This document shows, in pieces, positions 1 to 10,916 of a stretch of DNA of 64,000 nucleotides; position 1 is the first letter of the stretch, and each line of letters opens with the position of its first letter. The stretch is from Stachybotrys elegans (Eukaryota; Ascomycota; Sordariomycetes; Hypocreales; Stachybotryaceae). The notes under the pieces are model-generated. The model ran no database searches and was not told where the DNA came from. It saw only the letters and a program-made list of their open reading frames with translations. The DNA lies in contig JAGPNK010000015.1 of the NCBI GenBank assembly GCA_020746835.1, positions 620,001 through 684,000 on the forward strand. The letters are read 5' to 3'. The position numbers were made by a program, and so were the translations under genes.

Positions 1-1125
1 CTGCAGTTGCCCCATTGATATTAAACAGGTCCCCAACCGATGATACACAGATTTGTTGAGAGCCATCCTTAACTGAAATGTTCTCCAAAACGTGTACCCG
101 GCTTGGCGCGGCACGCGATGATGCATCCTTGCAAAAGTCTAGGAGTTGCTTGACGCCGTCGAGCTCATGCTGCAGTCTTTGAACTTGCACCTCGTGCGCT
201 TCAGTTTCGTCCTGCATGTGTCTCATGGGTTCGGCAAGGAGTCTTTCATTGGTCTTCTCCCTGTGTAGAAGAAGTTTCGACACTGTATCTGTCATTTCCA
301 TGTCGCATGCTTTTAGACCGGATAGGGTCATTGCGGTTGCAAACGTCATGCTCCGAGTCGGCATCATTGCCGTACTACTGTGAGGATCCAGCGAATGGTC
401 TGAAGGGGCGAGTTGAAACTGCATCTTATTAAGATCGGCCTGGAACTGGCGGCATATTTGTAAACACTTTTCCGTGCTGGTCTTTTCGTCTGTCATGTGA
501 TGCATATTGGTCGTTCCAGAAAGAGACTCTTCAGCAGCTTGTTGCGTTATGCCATCTAACCGAGACAAAACTTCCTCTAGATGCTCTTCCAAATATTGAG
601 TAGTGGCATCAACCTGGCTCTTGTAGTCATTGAGGACACTCAATGTGACCTTGGAGGTACGCCTGGAAACATGTTAGTGGGTAATTTCTCGCCACATCGC
701 CGTGGAACGTACAGGTTTGTATCGGCAATAGCAATGGAAATAGTTGATTTGTAACTCTCTATTGATTCCATGAACGTAATAATATCGCCGTTCCTGTACC
801 TTAATCTCATCCATTCTGACAGACTTAATCGTCCGCTCGTTGAGCTCCGCCTGCACTCTTCAAGCAAACACTTAAACTCCTGGCATGCTTTGCCACACTG
901 CTTTAAGGGTGATTCAAGAAGCCTGCAGGCAGTCACGTCCTCCCGGCTGAGTGCTTCGAGTGACTTGAGGACGTCGATAAGAGCCCATAACTGAGTTTTG
1001 AGTTCGGCTACTCGTTTGGGATAAGTCTTAAAACTTTCAATGGCATGATAGAGGGCTGTAGAAGATTGAATTGTGAAAGTGACAATAGCTATCACGCCGG
1101 AGGTAATGCTCAAGGGGTCAGCCAT
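1..1125 (-). CDS. Helo-like N-terminal (fungal STAND N-domain) protein, 3' end outside window
   Basis: Two exons are visible: 1125-713 and 662 to beyond position 1. The intron, 712-663 (50 bp), has a GTACGT donor and a TTTCCAG acceptor in phase 2. The start MADPLSITSGVIAIV and the later YKSTISIAIADTNL are hallmarks of the fungal Helo-like N-terminal domain (PF17111 type), found at the N-terminus of STAND/NLR-like proteins and also in stand-alone proteins. Downstream is a charged, helical, probably coiled-coil region with heptad-like Leu and Glu spacing. It is a paralog of the gene at 2960-4256: the intron sits at the same position and phase, and the VGDLFNINGA segment near the window edge matches the paralog's LADLFDVRKA. 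A role in incompatibility or cell-death signalling is inferred from the domain only. The C-terminus is not visible. Confidence 0.85.
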
Positions 1126-2032
1126 ACTGAAGCAGCCACCTCATGCCATCGTCCGAACTACTACGGTTCAGTGAGGGGTTAGGGTATAGGGGAGGCTGTC
1201 AAGGTGGGGACATTGGTAGTAGGGACACCTAACGCTGACACACATGACTAACATAGATGCCTAACTAATGATCAGGTGATGAACGAAATGATCTGTTAAC
1301 GCGTAGTGGGGGCAGGTCACGGATTAACATTCGGAGCGACTGTCTTGTGCAGGTTGCTCATGTTGCAAATCGGAACCTATGTTCTGCCCGCATCACGATA
1401 GAATGCTTTGGTGTTGAACTACACCAAAAGCGTAGGCCCACACTAGATAGTGCAGGCTATTGGTCCTACTACCCTCAATTTCAACACTTGGAGATCATGC
1501 CACTTGGCGAAACAACATGGCGTGATCGAGCCTAGACCTCTTGACCATCTCTAATAGGATGCAATATTAACATGAAAACTTGTTTTGCCAATCATTTTGT
1601 TCCTATAATAGATTGCAAGCTGTGGCCTTCTTGGCACGGGCTCAGGCCAGTGGGGTGCCCTACAGTTGCCACAACCAGCCTGCGGCTGCTTGTGCCCCAG
1701 GGACCGTGCGGCATAGCAGCTATTCACCGGACCGGTCAAAGCAGTTTATACAAAGGGAACAATAGAACTCTCCCTTAGATAGTTACATACCAGAATGCAC
1801 AAACCAGCAGTGCAGCTGCTGTACAGTAGTAGCTAGAATTACTATAAGTAGGGCCTTTGCTTGCTAGCAAAGGCACAAGGTTAGAGAATAACTAATATAT
1901 ACTCTGCTACCTAGCTTTGATTTAGCAGCTATTCTTGTGCGAAGCATCTCCTTGACGTCCTTACTCTCATCCTACTGCCGCCATCACCATTTTGCCTCCC
2001 TCAAATTCCTTACTCACGCGTCGGTTACCACA
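1126..2032. other. Intergenic stretch between divergent Helo-like gene and the next gene
   Basis: No convincing coding region is seen. From about 1790 to 1930 the sequence is AT-rich and repetitive-looking (short palindromic GCCTTTGC...GCAAAGGC around 1850-1875), which could be a small remnant of a mobile element, but no terminal repeats or target duplications can be fixed. The last part probably holds the promoter of the gene starting at 2033. Confidence 0.4.
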
Positions 2033-2893
2033 ATGGATGACCTCTCTTCCTCTAAAATTCATGAAGATGCAGTCCTCTTCAGCACCCGGAGGATAATCGC
2101 ACGGAATGCGAGTCTAGAGCGTGGTTCCATCATTCTTCTCGGCGGGGATCGGGAGATGCTTCGAGATATTCTGAATTATAGGCAGGCAGTTGCTATGAAA
2201 GATGCCGACAAGATCAAGTGCAACTGCACAGCGAACGCCGATGTTGGGCGACAATCTCCTATTCCAGTATTGCCCACAATCGAGGATGACTTCCAGATCA
2301 TTACAACCGACGAAGAAAAGGTAAATACAGACTCCGCCGTTCTTGTTGTCCCCCACACCGCCATTAATAACAATAGCAATAGTCTCTGCCCACCGCCTTC
2401 CTAACCTACCAAGCGCCAAACGACCAATCCTTTCATCGAAACCTTGTTTGGAGAAGATCTGCCGAACAGAAAATTCGATTCGAGGAGGAAGCTGGTCCAA
2501 TCCAGGCCGTGGTTAGCTATTCTCATTCTCAAGCAAACCCGCCGGGAAGCAATATCCAGCGAGAGAATCGAGGGCTGCCATGATCAATATTCCTGTACAA
2601 TATTCGAAAGCACCTAAATTGGGACGAAAGTTAGCAGTCTTGCATTTTTCGGCTGCTTCAAACGTGATGTCTCATATGGCAGCCCGTGGGACAAATGGGA
2701 AAGAGGCCTCGATGATTTCTCCACAGCACCATTCACTAGTGGCGCAAATACTTGGTCACGTGATAGCTTACATTATGTGTGGTGCGCCGATGTGGTCCAA
2801 CGAATTCTCCATATACACGACAACCAACAACCAAAGGCGGGGAACCGTGACTTTCCAAACTTCAATTTGCTCTTTGAACTCATACAGACATAA
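2033..2893 (+). pseudogene. Unrecognised protein with in-frame stop (broken or truncated gene)
   Basis: Exon 1 (2033-2320) starts MDDLSSSKIHED and ends ...TTDEEK. An in-frame ATG also exists at 1937. A good intron, 2321-2413 (GTAAATA donor, CTAACC branch, CCAAG acceptor, phase 0), joins it to a frame that stays open to a TAA at 2615. The same frame then continues open for another 91 codons to 2891-2893, and that tail looks like protein: aromatic and acidic residues, for example SYGSPWDKWERG and WCADVVQRI. So either the protein ends at 2617 or the TAA is a nonsense mutation of a longer gene; CAA to TAA would be a C-to-T change. A 43-bp GT...AG excision over the stop would change frame, so it does not rescue the model. 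I do not recognise the family. Confidence 0.5.
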
Positions 2894-2959
2894 CTGCTCT
2901 TTCCAAAAAATAAAGTACCATCAAATCGATTCTCCGGCTTAATCACTCAGACTCTAGCG

Positions 2960-4256
2960 ATGGCCGATCCATTGAGCGTTACTGCTTCGGTGATAGCTGT
3001 GGTCACAGCCGCCATTCAGGCAACAAATTCACTCAAAGAAACCGTCAAACGCTACAGAGAGCGCGATAAAACATTAAAGAGATTGCAAGATGATCTTGAA
3101 GACTTCCTCAAGATCCTGAAGGCATTAGAAGATATTCCGGTTCTTGAGGCATCAATGTTGTCGCTGCTTCAAGGTCCTGTTGGTCGATGCGCTCAGATCT
3201 GTCACGATTTCGAAACTTCCATGAAACGCTTCCATGGCAAGACCAAAGCTGGCTTCCGAGACTGGACGAAGCTGGAATTTATGAGAGGCAATATAAATGA
3301 CTTTATCGATGCTCTGGACGGATACAAATCAACAATAGCCATCGGTCTCGGTATAATTACTATGTTGGTTTTCGACTCAACTGTTCTTTAATTACGATGA
3401 TTAACCCCGAGTCTACAGGCAGACATCGAAGATCTCCCAGGAGGTTCTGGAGCAGTATAGTGAGATGGTTAGAGATACCGCGTATAATCTGAACTTGAAC
3501 CTGCAGCGCATCGACGAAAAGATGGCTCTGTTCAGTGACGAAAGAAGCAAAGACGCAGACAACGCTGCAGACCTAAAGGATGAAAGAGCTGTGACAGAAC
3601 AGTGTCTTCGGATATGCGAAGATGCGAAGTCTTATCTGGAGTCGGTGATGGGTAAAGAGCCAACCCTTCAACATCCAAAGTCACCTCAACCTCATCAAGA
3701 CGCCGCCCAGGTGTTTGAGGCCCAGGAGATGACTCGAAACGCCATGGAAACCTATCGTGACGGTTTGCTTGAGACAATCGGCCGATTGCGCGAACGCCTG
3801 GACCACCTGCCTCTTCATAGAACACCGGATGCCGACCTTGAGAGAACAAGATTACAGAATGACATTGAAATGTCAAAACAATGCCTCGAGGTGTGCAAGC
3901 TAGCTTCTCGTACGGTTGCTAACCAGAAGGTTCATACCGTTGGGGAGGCAGTTGCTGAGGAGGATAGTGATCAAATGGTAGTCACTACCCTTGCAGATCT
4001 TTTTGATGTCAGAAAGGCATCCTCTCGTGGCAGGTCTGCCCAATTGATTGGCTCGATGGATGACGAAACACTTCGGCAGATATCGGGAGATCGCTATGGT
4101 AGCCGATTTGGCGCTTTGGTAGAGAATAGCTCTTCTGAACCGGTCAAAACCTTTGTCCGCCGTCGTCCAGACAAGGCAACAGAGCACCGGGGGCTGGAGG
4201 AGAAAAACACCAAACCTTATCCTCCTAACGAATTCAGGAAGCGGGCTCCGGAGTAA
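2960..4256 (+). CDS. Helo-like N-terminal (fungal STAND N-domain) protein
   Basis: Exons 2960-3363 and 3419-4256, with an intron of 55 bp (GTTGGT donor, CTACAG acceptor, phase 2), give 413 aa. Residues 1-140 form the Helo-like N-terminal domain: MADPLSVTASVIAVVTAAIQ, then FRDWTKLEFMRGNINDFID and GYKSTIAIGLGIITM. The splice site restores the family's usual sequence across that junction. Residues 150-300 are highly charged and probably coiled coil (LQRIDEKM, TIGRLRERLD). The C-terminus is basic and polar with no visible effector or NTPase domain, so this is a short Helo-like protein rather than a full NLR. It is a paralog of the gene at 1-1125 with the same intron position. Full-length relatives act in heterokaryon incompatibility or programmed cell death; that role here is inferred. 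Confidence 0.85.
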
Positions 4257-4579
4257 GGCTTGAATTGAACCATTAAGCAGGCACGATCGTCAACTATGAA
4301 ATGGAAAAAGACTTTTGGCGTTACACATTGACGCTGACCCCCAGCCTTATCTAGCCAGCGCTCCGGGTTTTATGTAAAAGAATCTGGAAAGTATCTTATT
4401 GCCCAGGATGCAGTACAGACTAACGCCGACTTGTGTGCCGCGTGGAATAACATGCCCGTCCACGATAGAGGGTGTGCTTGGAGCTTTTTTCCACGGCACT
4501 TTGTGCCGCTCTCTGCTATTTCTTATAGTAGGATGAAATACGAAGACGACGACCGATACTGCTGCCATCTATTACCGTA
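4257..4579. other. Convergent intergenic region
   Basis: This 320-bp gap lies between the 3' ends of the Helo-like gene and the glycosyltransferase. No coding region, RNA gene or repeat is recognised. It should hold both 3' untranslated regions. Confidence 0.4.
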
Positions 4580-5850
4580 TCATGCCACTCTGTATATAGA
4601 CTCCTTGTTCTTCCACTTTGAAATTCGATGGATTTGAAACAGGCGATGAAAGAGCAAAAGCCAAAAACCTGCCAAACCAAACAGAAGAAAGGGAACTGTC
4701 CAGCCAAACACATGACCCAACAGAACAATAATTGCCGCGTCGTATGTGTGCCAGGATGAGCTCCCGAGATGATTCACAAGCGGCGTCGAAGCTTTGCCGT
4801 TGAGTGTGTGCAGCGTGGGATTGTCTTCTGTTCCGGTGAGCACTTTGTACTGGCTTCTGTTTTGTTGCAGCGTATGGATAGTTCTTGAAATTATCAGTAA
4901 AGTCTTGATGATACAAAAAGCATCGACGTTTAGATACTACATCGATTTGGTATACATACGAGGCAAAATGTCCACCCGTGCTAAACATGACGGTTACGTA
5001 AGGCGTTGCCAGCCATCTCCGATTATACATCTTGAGACTTTGCAGTATTGCAGATATAAACTCGTTGCCTCGGCTCGCCATCATGAAGGATATACTAAAG
5101 CCTGTGGGGTGCGCCGATGGAGCAAGGAACTCGAATCGCCGAAGAGGTCCGAGGGAGCGTTTACACTCGAGGTCCATATCCAGAACAATGCCTGGTTCGC
5201 CGTTAATACACATTAGCCAAGTCCTTTAGCAAGCTGATAGTTCAAAGGCGATACCGACCACCATATTCGTACAGAGCCATATACCTCAGGGCATCTACAC
5301 GTTGGATGCGGTATGGATATTGGTCCCATGTAGATTTCAAGTCTGGGAATTTTTCATCAACCAAGACACGGGCCTTTTCGTCGGTCCACAGGTAGACTTC
5401 CCAGCCAGGGTGTAAGTCGAGACAACTCTGACGAGCATCCTTCCAGTCTTGCGGTATATCGTTCATTGCATTCTCGCCCAGAACCACATGGTGCAGTATA
5501 GGGGGTACTCGGTTAATGTAACCGTCTCCAGTGTCGAGCTGATTTGTATTATAGGATTGGAAGGTCAGGTCAAGGCCGTCGGCAGCAGGATCAACAAAGA
5601 AGGACGGGCGCCCACTATAGCTGGCTTGCTCGTCCTTTTCCCAACGCAAAGGAAGTGTGGCTAGTAACCATGTGAGGTAAAGCAGGCGTCGTGAGTACCA
5701 CACTGATACAGCTACACAGAGGAAGGTAACGCAGCCGAACAGTATAGTACGCCCGCGGAATCGACGTATCCCTCGAAGGCCCGTCATCATGTTTCGCAAT
5801 GAGCTATGGACTGACAAAATAAATTCATCAATAACCCTCTTCATAAACAT
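4580..5850 (-). CDS. Family 32 (DXD) glycosyltransferase, MIPC synthase/Och1-like, membrane bound
   Basis: Exons 5850-5259, 5191-4960 and 4883-4580 give 375 aa; introns are 67 and 76 bp. The intron 1 donor (GTCGGT) is unusual but restores the catalytic YGGIVLDMD motif, the DXD sugar-nucleotide/Mn site of the Gly_transf_sug family; the acceptor is AACCAG. Intron 2 uses GTATGT...TTTCAAG. Upstream of the DXD are ILHHVVLGE, WKDARQSC, WTDEKAR and QRVDALRYMALYEYGG, all typical of the fold; downstream is PYVTVMFSTGG. Residues about 33-50 (ILFGCVTFLCVAVSVWY) form an N-terminal anchor, and a second hydrophobic segment near the C-terminus (VPFLLFGLAGFWLLLF) resembles the SUR1/CSG1 mannosyl-inositolphosphoceramide synthase layout. 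It should act in the Golgi on sphingolipids or glycans; the substrate is not fixed by sequence. Confidence 0.85.
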
Positions 5851-7146
5851 TTCCCTTCTATAATATAATCAAGGTCAATGTTGTCATATGGAAATCCGGT
5901 CAGAAACACAAGCTGCCGCGTAAGCGTCCGTGACGCAAGCGGTGTCGGAGCTCCTGAAATAGACTGGTGTCACGGCCCGGAGAAGTCGAATTCATGGTCC
6001 AGACCCAAATGGCCAGAACTCTGGGACAGCATTTCGGCATTTGAAGCCGTTAGTGCCCCTGGCACCTGGCAGCTGAGAGATTGGTGGGAACCTGGATCAG
6101 TATAGCGTGGGCTAGTTCTTCTTTCTACTGTGTGCCAGCCACGCGGCCAGGTACGATGTGCAAACGGCAAGAATGACGCAAGTGAGTAAGAGTGAAATCT
6201 ACGACAGAAAGGCTGTTGAAGCAGGTGAGCTCTCATCAGCTTCAGGCTACATCATAGGTAGAAGTGGATGAGTGCTCAGACCAAACGAGGTTCGGCGCAA
6301 CGAACATCGGCTTGCAGCCGTCCATTCAAGAAAATACAAGGCGTGATCTAAAAAGAAGAAGTGCCGCTGACGTTTTGTGGCGTTGAGAGGGAAAATGTCA
6401 CGTCCACGTAGCTCGCTAAGCCGGCTACCCTATAAGGTAGCTTAAGGATGTCATCGTTGCTAGTTTCCTCCATTTTCATTACTTGTCTTTGTTTTTGGTT
6501 ATCAGGCCTCCAACAGATGTACGCATGATAGCTTTTTGTAGTCAAAAGGCTGGTTCTTCCCCTTGATGTTGCTCGCGGACAGATGATGGTTGCTCGCAAG
6601 TCATGTCTGCTTTCCGATATTTGACACGTCGGAAGATGACCTGAGCATAGTATAATATACTTTTGGGGGGGGGGCAAGATCGCACCACGCGGCTCCCGAG
6701 TCAATCTTCATTGAGAGGGATCATAGACTGGTGGGAGGCTCCTTTGCTGACAGATTGATGCTTGATACGTATTACTTGGGACATCCTAGTTTATCACATC
6801 GCGGCCGCGCTGAGATCCAATGATAGAGAAGTAGCATCACAGCATTGCAGAAACTTCATTACCAAGGGACAAATGTAAGAAGAGTAGCCATCTCTGCAGC
6901 TCGATGCGCTGTGGGAAGGGAGGCGGTTCTTTGCGTGGCCATTCTGGCAAAGAATAAGAGCCGCTTCCGTGAAATACAAAGACCATTTCGAGGGTAAGCT
7001 CTTGCCCCATCTTGCCAGCGCCTTTGCGACAGCGACTAGTTGTTAGTCGCAGTCTCCAGGATCGGAACTATTCAGACGGATGGACTGCAATTATGACTTT
7101 GCAGCAGACTTGTACAGAGCCTTGATGCTTCTGGCCAATTGCGACA
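5851..7146. other. Gene-poor region upstream of repeat copy
   Basis: Only short overlapping open frames without protein character are present. A G-run (ggggggggg) lies at about 6664-6673. I see no conserved coding region, tRNA or intact mobile element. The first few hundred bases should hold the glycosyltransferase promoter. Confidence 0.4.
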
Positions 7147-7309
7147 GGTGGCTGGAAAACTTTGACATCAGCCGCAGCCATAAGCTTTTCTCAATTGAAT
7201 TTTCTAACCAATTGTTATCCATTGATCTGATATTGTCTTTATCATCAGAGGGGGCCTCCTCGAAGTCGCTGGTCTGTATCCCATTGGGGCACACGAACGG
7301 GAAATCCCA
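7147..7309 (-). repeat. Dispersed repeat, copy 1 (inverted relative to 40103-40272)
   Basis: About 160 bp matches the reverse complement of 40103-40272 almost base for base. Read on the minus strand both copies encode the same peptide core (WDFPFVCPNGIQ...DNNWLENSIEKSL), so the repeat is probably a piece of a former coding gene or mobile-element gene. In the first ~130 bp I count three substitutions, each a CpG transition, with the mutated form in this copy; beyond that there is a 7-bp indel. The function is not recognised. Confidence 0.75.
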
Positions 7310-7620
7310 TATCATCGTCATCAACGCCAACTTCTGTTATCGCGGGTATCTGACTCACCCTTTGAAGGCGAATCGGTTGTCGACGTTCTCAGTGTAACGC
7401 CAATCCCAATGAGGAAATTTCACCTACACGTACCGCCACTGGGAGTGAGGAAAATGAGGAGTCCTTATCAAAGACACGCTGACCCTGAAGAGAAGGCGGG
7501 GTTCGTAGTGCGCAAATGGGCAAAACTAATGCCATCTACTCGATACCTATCTTATAAACCCCAGCCTCACCCCCACTATGTATTGCTCGGAACGATACGA
7601 AACATTGCACAGATTCCAAC

Positions 7621-9415
7621 ATGGACCACTATCATCCAAAGTCACTTTCAATAGATGATGCCAAAGAAGACACCACTAAGCTACCGCTTCGTTACCCTAA
7701 GTACCCAACCACTGTCTATCAGTCAGACACTGCCTCTCAGTCAGACACTGCATCTCAGTCAGATACTGCCTCTATCTCTACCGCTTCGACGGGTCCTCCC
7801 CAAAGTGTTTACGACTCGACCTATTCCCCTCAAAGTGATCGAGAATACAATTCTACAGCCGCAAGGTCACAGAGCGGTAAAGTCAGGGTCATCAACAATG
7901 GCCGGGTGGAGATCGATAGATTTGCATCACCGCCATACGAAGGCTCGTACCCCGCCCTCAACACAAGATACAGGGCTCCCAAGAGACTGTATCACATACC
8001 GGAGACTCCAGGTAAAATTTTCGGGCGAAGATTTTCATCCCAGTGGCCAGACTAATGAGCTCGGAAATAGTAGCCTCCGATGACGCCCAGACGCAAGAAG
8101 GCAGAAACACAACCGACCGTGGCGAACAACCTTCAATGGCGGCATGGGAAACCCCCACTTCCTTTTCAGATGCCTCTGCAAATATACCCTCGCCAAGTGC
8201 AGACGCCTCAGGTTCAAGCTCCTCGTCAGGCCGAGCAGAGAGCTCTGAAAGCACAAGCCCCTCTATGTCGACTGGCGGTTGGACTGGCCACATGGATGAG
8301 TTGAAGGCCCAAGCAGGAGAAGATGTGGTAGACAAAGTAGTCACTTCTCTTCAAGAGTGGCTCATAGTCGCTCTATCCCAGCTTGTTTGCAGCATTGAGG
8401 ACAACGGTACTGCATGTGAGCCTGTTGCTAGCCAAGGCGAATCATCAACGTCTAAAACAGGCAATGGATCCAAACCGCAAACAGGACAGCGTTCGATTAG
8501 ACGGAAACGAAATTCCAAAATGTCCGATAACGATACAGAGGATGATAGACAAGACAAACGACCTAAGCAAAATCTGCAAGGCTCAGCAGCAGAACCGTTC
8601 CTCCTGGCTTGCCCATATCATCAACGACACCCCGATGTGTATAAAACATGGAGAAGCTGTGCTGGCCCTGGTTGGCCAACGGTCCATCGTTTGAAGTTAG
8701 TCGTTCCTGGTAGACTCCTCGGCTAGAGCAAGACTAAACATTTCTAGGCAGCATTTATATCGAAGGCACGCACAACCGGAGTTTGCTTGCGCAAGATGTT
8801 GTGAGGTTTTACCTGACCAGTTACACTTGCAGCAACACCTCCGTGCCGAAATTCCCTGCAAAGTTGTGGAGCAGGAATCCCAAATCGGGTTCAATAAAGA
8901 TACCGAAAAGCTACTTAGATGCAGGAAAAGACCAGCAGATGCGCTAAATGAGTCAGACCTCTGGGTAAATGTTTACAAGATTCTGTTCCCTAACGACTTG
9001 GATATTCCCTCTCCTTGTATGGACCATCCCTGCCTTTTTCAACACTTTCTAACTGCCTTGTCAAGACTACCAAACGGCTACTGGAGTTGTGCAACAGCTC
9101 CGTAATGTGCAGCAAGAGTTCCCCGTCTTGATGCGACGCCGATTGGCTGCTGAAGTTGACGAGCATTTGGCCAACAATACCGAACGAATTGTCAATATGG
9201 CACAGGAGGTGCTGCGAAGTCTGATAGAAAGGGGCTGGGGAAATGACAATCAAACACCTACAGAGGGTCAGAATCAAGGGCAGGATACCCAACGGACTGA
9301 GACGTTGGCGGACACCCCACAGGTGGCTGAGGCCATATCGATTGAAGGGATCGTTGATTGGAGTATATTGCAGGAATATGCTTGGACTCTAGATGATTCT
9401 GGGTTCAATAATTAG
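7621..9415 (+). CDS. C2H2-type zinc-finger-like nuclear protein with low-complexity N-terminus
   Basis: Exons 7621-8011, 8071-8695, 8748-9016 and 9066-9415 give 544 aa; introns are 59, 52 and 49 bp, all with good donors and CTAAC-like branch sites. The N-terminal half is Ser/Thr-rich and contains three tandem QSDTAS units (18-bp DNA repeat near 7735). A basic stretch (RSIRRKRNSK) and an acidic run (DNDTEDDRQDKRPK) precede the conserved core CPYHQRHPDVYKTWRSCAGPGWPTVHRLKQHLYRRH. A second Cys pair follows (CARCCEVL, then HLQQHL), and then ILFPNDLDIPSPYY. Splicing at all three junctions restores the core of a widespread fungal family annotated as C2H2-type domain protein. The C-terminus is helical. 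A nucleic-acid-binding or regulatory role is inferred; no target is known. Confidence 0.85.
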
Positions 9416-10299
9416 AGGCAGAGGCTAGCCAAGGACGTGGATTACCAATCAAGTCAGTGTAAAAGCCGTTTTCGAGAGAGATATGCCAGCTCCCAATGCG
9501 TGGAGCAGTCGCGCACTGATGATGGCAGGACCCAGTAGCGGCTGAATCTCTCATGACATGCGGCTGGGAAAGGTGGAGGTCCCAAGGGCGCGGTGCAGGG
9601 CTGATGCTACGGAGGTGAAGCCGAGATGAGATTTCAAGCCGAGCTCGAAATCCGAGCCGAGCTGCTGACGAAATATTGGGATTTCTCACGTCACAAGAAG
9701 AAAAAAGAAAAAGAAAAGGAATAGCGCCCTGGTTGCCTAGTCGTCAATCCAATGGTACAATCATCGTAATGCTCTTTGCAGGACTATGCTCTAATCTTCA
9801 TCGTGAATGAATCTCGGCTTCGGCTTCGGCTCGATCCAAGTGTTCCTAACGGCTTCGGGCTTCGGTTTCGGCTCGACCCAGCGGCAGGGGCCCCGGCGAA
9901 CGTGTTAAGGCTGAGAGATTGGATAAGCCTGATTGCTAAGCCAGCGAGCGAATCACCAGCACAACTGAGCTGGACTGAGTGGGACTCTGACGCCCTTCTG
10001 GGCGGTTTTAGGAATGGTGTTGCATGCATGGCGTCTGTGCTAGGAACGTCGCCGTCTGAGTCAACGGTTTGAGTCAAGCCGAGCGCCGCTTTGATGTAGA
10101 AACTCTCCATGCAGAGAGATGAAGCTGAAATGAAAAGGGTATATATAGAACCCAGAGACGCATCATCATGGAGTTCAATCAATACAATCACATCAGACAG
10201 CAATTGAATCACTCTCAGTTCTTCAAAGAATATCTTCTTTTCGCAACTGCATCATCACCAACTCCGAAGTCTTAATCACTTCCCACCAACACTTACACC
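9416..10299. other. Intergenic region with AAGCCGAG/CTCGGCTT motifs and a TATA promoter
   Basis: Around 9615-9665 the motif GCCGAG recurs (AAGCCGAG, GAGCCGAG), and around 9810-9875 its complement recurs (CTCGGCTT, CTTCGGCTC). The two blocks are in inverted orientation about 200 bp apart, which suggests a small non-autonomous DNA element remnant; exact ends are not visible. From 10140 a TATATA box, a pyrimidine-rich leader and a clean ATG context form the promoter of the gene at 10300. Confidence 0.4.
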
Positions 10300-10633
10300 A
10301 TGTCGTCTCCTCAGTATAAGTCTGCTTCTATGGTCGCCTCGGAGCCTTCACCGAGACTCTCCGTCTCCACTGCCTCAACTTCCATGACCGACCTCAAGGC
10401 TTCACCCATGGACAGCAGTACGCATCCTCGACCAGCCCATCCTGAAATGCAACGGCGACTGACCTTTTCTCCAGAAGCCTCCAAGCGAAGCCAAATCAAG
10501 TCCAAGCTCAGCTCCTGGACTCAGCCCTCCAAGGCTGACCCCCATCGTTCTTGGGAGGCCAGGTCCTGTAAGCACCAATTGTTTCCCTCGTTGGTATCCA
10601 CTCATTAATCCAGTCACAGTCTCTGCGCTCTAA
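10300..10633 (+). CDS. Small low-complexity protein, unrecognised
   Basis: Exon 1 (10300-10567), with an intron of 52 bp (GTAAGC donor, ATTAATCC branch, CACAG acceptor), gives a predicted 93-aa protein ending a few codons into exon 2. An alternative upstream CAG acceptor changes only two residues. The protein is rich in Ser, Pro and basic residues (RLSVSTASTSMTDLKASP; SKRSQIKSKLSSW) and should be disordered. Its promoter is unusually well defined: a TATA box at about 10141, a CT-rich 5' leader and CACCATG at the start. This suggests a highly or inducibly expressed gene. I do not recognise a family and no function is proposed. Confidence 0.5.
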
Positions 10634-10916
10634 GTCCAACGCCATTCACGCCTGTTATGACACAATAATCCCAAACGCGGGGGGTTACCTAATCTTTGCG
10701 GTTTCTTGGATATTTTTGTGCGAGTTATTGGATATTACTTTACATACCCCAATGGGTGCTTTGTACTAGCATGTTTTACAAGAGAGAGGAAGGATACACG
10801 AAGATAGAGTTAAATTAAACAAGTTTCCTGATTGGCAAGATGCGTGGTATTCCAAGGGGGTCCTTGCTCTACAACCATGCCTACCTCCCAAAATTATTGA
10901 GTGTGGTACCGAGTAA

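Noticed and set aside
5970..6704. Short open frames in the gene-poor region after the glycosyltransferase
   Set aside because: They have no conserved motif or credible splice structure and overlap one another on both strands.
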